Positions 6,324-6,700 of a stretch of 6,700 bases of DNA are shown piece by piece. Origin of the DNA: JARRRL01 sp037380725 (GTDB lineage Bacteria > Pseudomonadota > Gammaproteobacteria > Pseudomonadales > JANQJO01). Location: positions 1 to 6,700 of the forward strand of contig JARRRL010000296.1 in the NCBI GenBank assembly GCA_037380725.1, read 5' to 3'. The notes beneath the pieces were generated by a model that saw only the letters and a program-made list of their open reading frames with translations, did not search any database and was not told the origin of the DNA. Within the stretch, counting starts at the first letter, position 1. Every line of letters begins with the position of its first letter. The position numbers were made by a program, and so were the translations under genes.

Positions 6324-6350
6324 ACGGCCCTCAAGCCGTCCAGGGGGCCG
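6324..6350 (-). promoter_or_regulatory. GC-rich hairpin in the probable gyrA 5' leader
   Basis: CGGCCC (6325-6330) and GGGCCG (6345-6350) can pair as a 6-bp GC stem with a 14-base loop. A competing 5-bp stem, ACGGC (6324-6328) with GCCGT (6335-6339), uses the same left arm. On the gyrA strand the structure lies just after the candidate -10 box. It is followed by a pyrimidine-rich but interrupted stretch, so it is a poor intrinsic terminator. It could affect leader structure or transcript stability; the role is inference. Confidence 0.4.
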
Positions 6351-6364
6351 AGTCAGCACCGGCA

Positions 6365-6373
6365 AGTGTACCA
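6365..6373 (-). promoter_or_regulatory. Candidate extended -10 promoter for the gyrA operon
   Basis: On the minus strand TGGTACACT gives an extended -10 (TGn plus TACACT, 4 of 6 with TATAAT). No good -35 lies at 16-18 bases. The start would fall near 6358, giving a leader of about 250 bases containing the hairpin and all three repeat pairs. A closer promoter is not excluded: TTGCTT with TTAAAT at a 17-base spacing lies within about 6270-6301. Confidence 0.25.
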
Positions 6374-6530
6374 CGCAGCGTCATCAAAATCCTTGTCACA
6401 GCGCCTCTCAACGCCATTTTTTTACAGACGCAAGCCCATCACGTCACATCGAACACGCCGACACTAGCTCTCAACATGCGGCTATTTAATAATCACATGT
6501 AAAGATATATATGTTGCGGGCGCTTAGCGT

Positions 6531-6559
6531 TTGCATCGTTTTAACAGAGCAGATTTAAT
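6531..6559 (+). promoter_or_regulatory. Candidate sigma-70 promoter for the plus-strand gene at 6646
   Basis: TTGCAT (6531-6536) and TTTAAT (6554-6559) are separated by 17 bases. The -10 matches the consensus at 5 of 6 positions and the -35 at 3 of 6. Transcription would start near 6566, leaving a leader of about 80 bases before the ATG. Confidence 0.4.
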
Positions 6560-6573
6560 TAAACACTCTGTTA
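6542..6573. promoter_or_regulatory. Perfect 8-bp inverted repeat bracketing the -10 box (possible operator)
   Basis: TAACAGAG (6542-6549) and its exact reverse complement CTCTGTTA (6566-6573) flank 16 bases that contain the palindrome TTTAATTAAA (6554-6563) and the candidate -10. Half-sites are 24 bp apart centre to centre, and the repeat would cover the spacer, -10 and start site. This is where a dimeric repressor would act. No regulator family was recognised. Confidence 0.45.
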
Positions 6574-6645
6574 CAGGGATGATTCGCGGACCCGGTTCAA
6601 ACGATCAGCCGATCTCTGAAGCTGAGAAATGATATGAGGTAATCG

Positions 6646-6700
6646 ATGAATCTTTGGCAACCTGAGTCCACTCCATCTGAAGCGGACTCAAGCGTTCGAA
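6646..6700 (+). CDS. Start of a divergent gene of unknown function (partial, 18 codons)
   Basis: ATG at 6646 follows GAGGT (6636-6640) at a five-base spacing. The frame stays open to the window end, reading MNLWQPESTPSEADSSVR. A candidate promoter lies about 90-115 bp upstream. The visible residues are polar, with no signal peptide or recognisable motif, and I cannot name the gene. The ribosome binding site and promoter give moderate support that it is real. Confidence 0.55.
   Translation, partial: MNLWQPESTPSEADSSVR

Larger units (their letters stand above)
6104..6645. other. Divergent intergenic region between gyrA and an unknown plus-strand gene
   Basis: These 542 bp contain no convincing protein gene. 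They hold two close direct-repeat pairs next to gyrA (6113-6134, 6161-6192), a third 11-bp tandem pair (6276-6297), a GC-rich hairpin (6324-6350), a candidate gyrA promoter (6365-6373), a candidate promoter for the plus-strand gene (6531-6559) and an inverted repeat over it (6542-6573). Positions 6374-6530 show only AT-rich patches and nothing else I can name. No tRNA or terminator with a clear U-run was found. Confidence 0.7.

Noticed and set aside
6324..6426. 28-codon minus-strand frame starting MALRGAV and ending within the hairpin region
   Set aside because: There is no ribosome binding site before its ATG, it would start upstream of the candidate gyrA promoter, and the composition is unremarkable.
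6586..6612. GGTTCAAAC resembling the T-loop of a tRNA
   Set aside because: The bases flanking TTCAAAC (CCCGG and GATCA) do not pair, and no acceptor, D or anticodon arms are found around it.

Overview
The window looks like a chromosomal core region of a gammaproteobacterium with roughly balanced base composition. All complete genes lie on the minus strand in the order gyrA - serC - pheA - hisC. This order is familiar from Pseudomonas and relatives, where tyrA/aroA usually follow. The protein sequences fit: a bifunctional chorismate mutase/prephenate dehydratase of the pseudomonad type, and a GyrA whose numbering is collinear with E. coli through the catalytic core. I see no mobile element, CRISPR array, tRNA or rRNA. 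I cannot name a genus.

Layout, in minus-strand transcription order. Positions 6103-4220 hold the 5' part of gyrA (breakage-reunion core plus GyrA-box and the first propeller strands), which ends early at a frameshift. Positions about 4247-3630 hold the rest of the GyrA C-terminal domain in another frame. About 65-70 codons that should lie between the two parts are missing. After 44 bp comes serC (3585-2500), which lacks the usual last ~20 residues. pheA starts at 2503 with an ATGA overlap on the serC stop. hisC follows at about 1309-143. The four genes are tightly packed with no visible terminator and probably form one operon. Positions 142-31 are non-coding and repeat-rich, and at 30-1 there are ten codons of a probable next gene with a good ribosome binding site. 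On the plus strand, a divergent gene of unknown identity starts at 6646, and only 18 codons are present.

The 542 bp between gyrA and the divergent gene hold a candidate promoter for each direction, a GC-rich hairpin on the gyrA side, and an 8-bp inverted repeat bracketing the -10 box of the divergent gene. They also hold three pairs of short direct repeats.

Functionally the operon joins DNA gyrase subunit A to amino-acid synthesis: SerC (serine and pyridoxal phosphate), PheA (chorismate to phenylpyruvate) and HisC (histidinol-phosphate or aromatic aminotransferase).

Three things stand out. First, an out-of-frame internal deletion in an essential gene, gyrA, whose new stop and a downstream in-frame ATG overlap as TGATG. 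Second, an apparent small deletion at the 3' end of serC. Third, non-coding gaps carry tandem duplications of exactly 11 bp at four places, and repeats 18 bp apart at two places. No clearly novel multi-gene system is visible. The lesions may be real gene decay or splitting, or assembly error, and sequence alone cannot decide.
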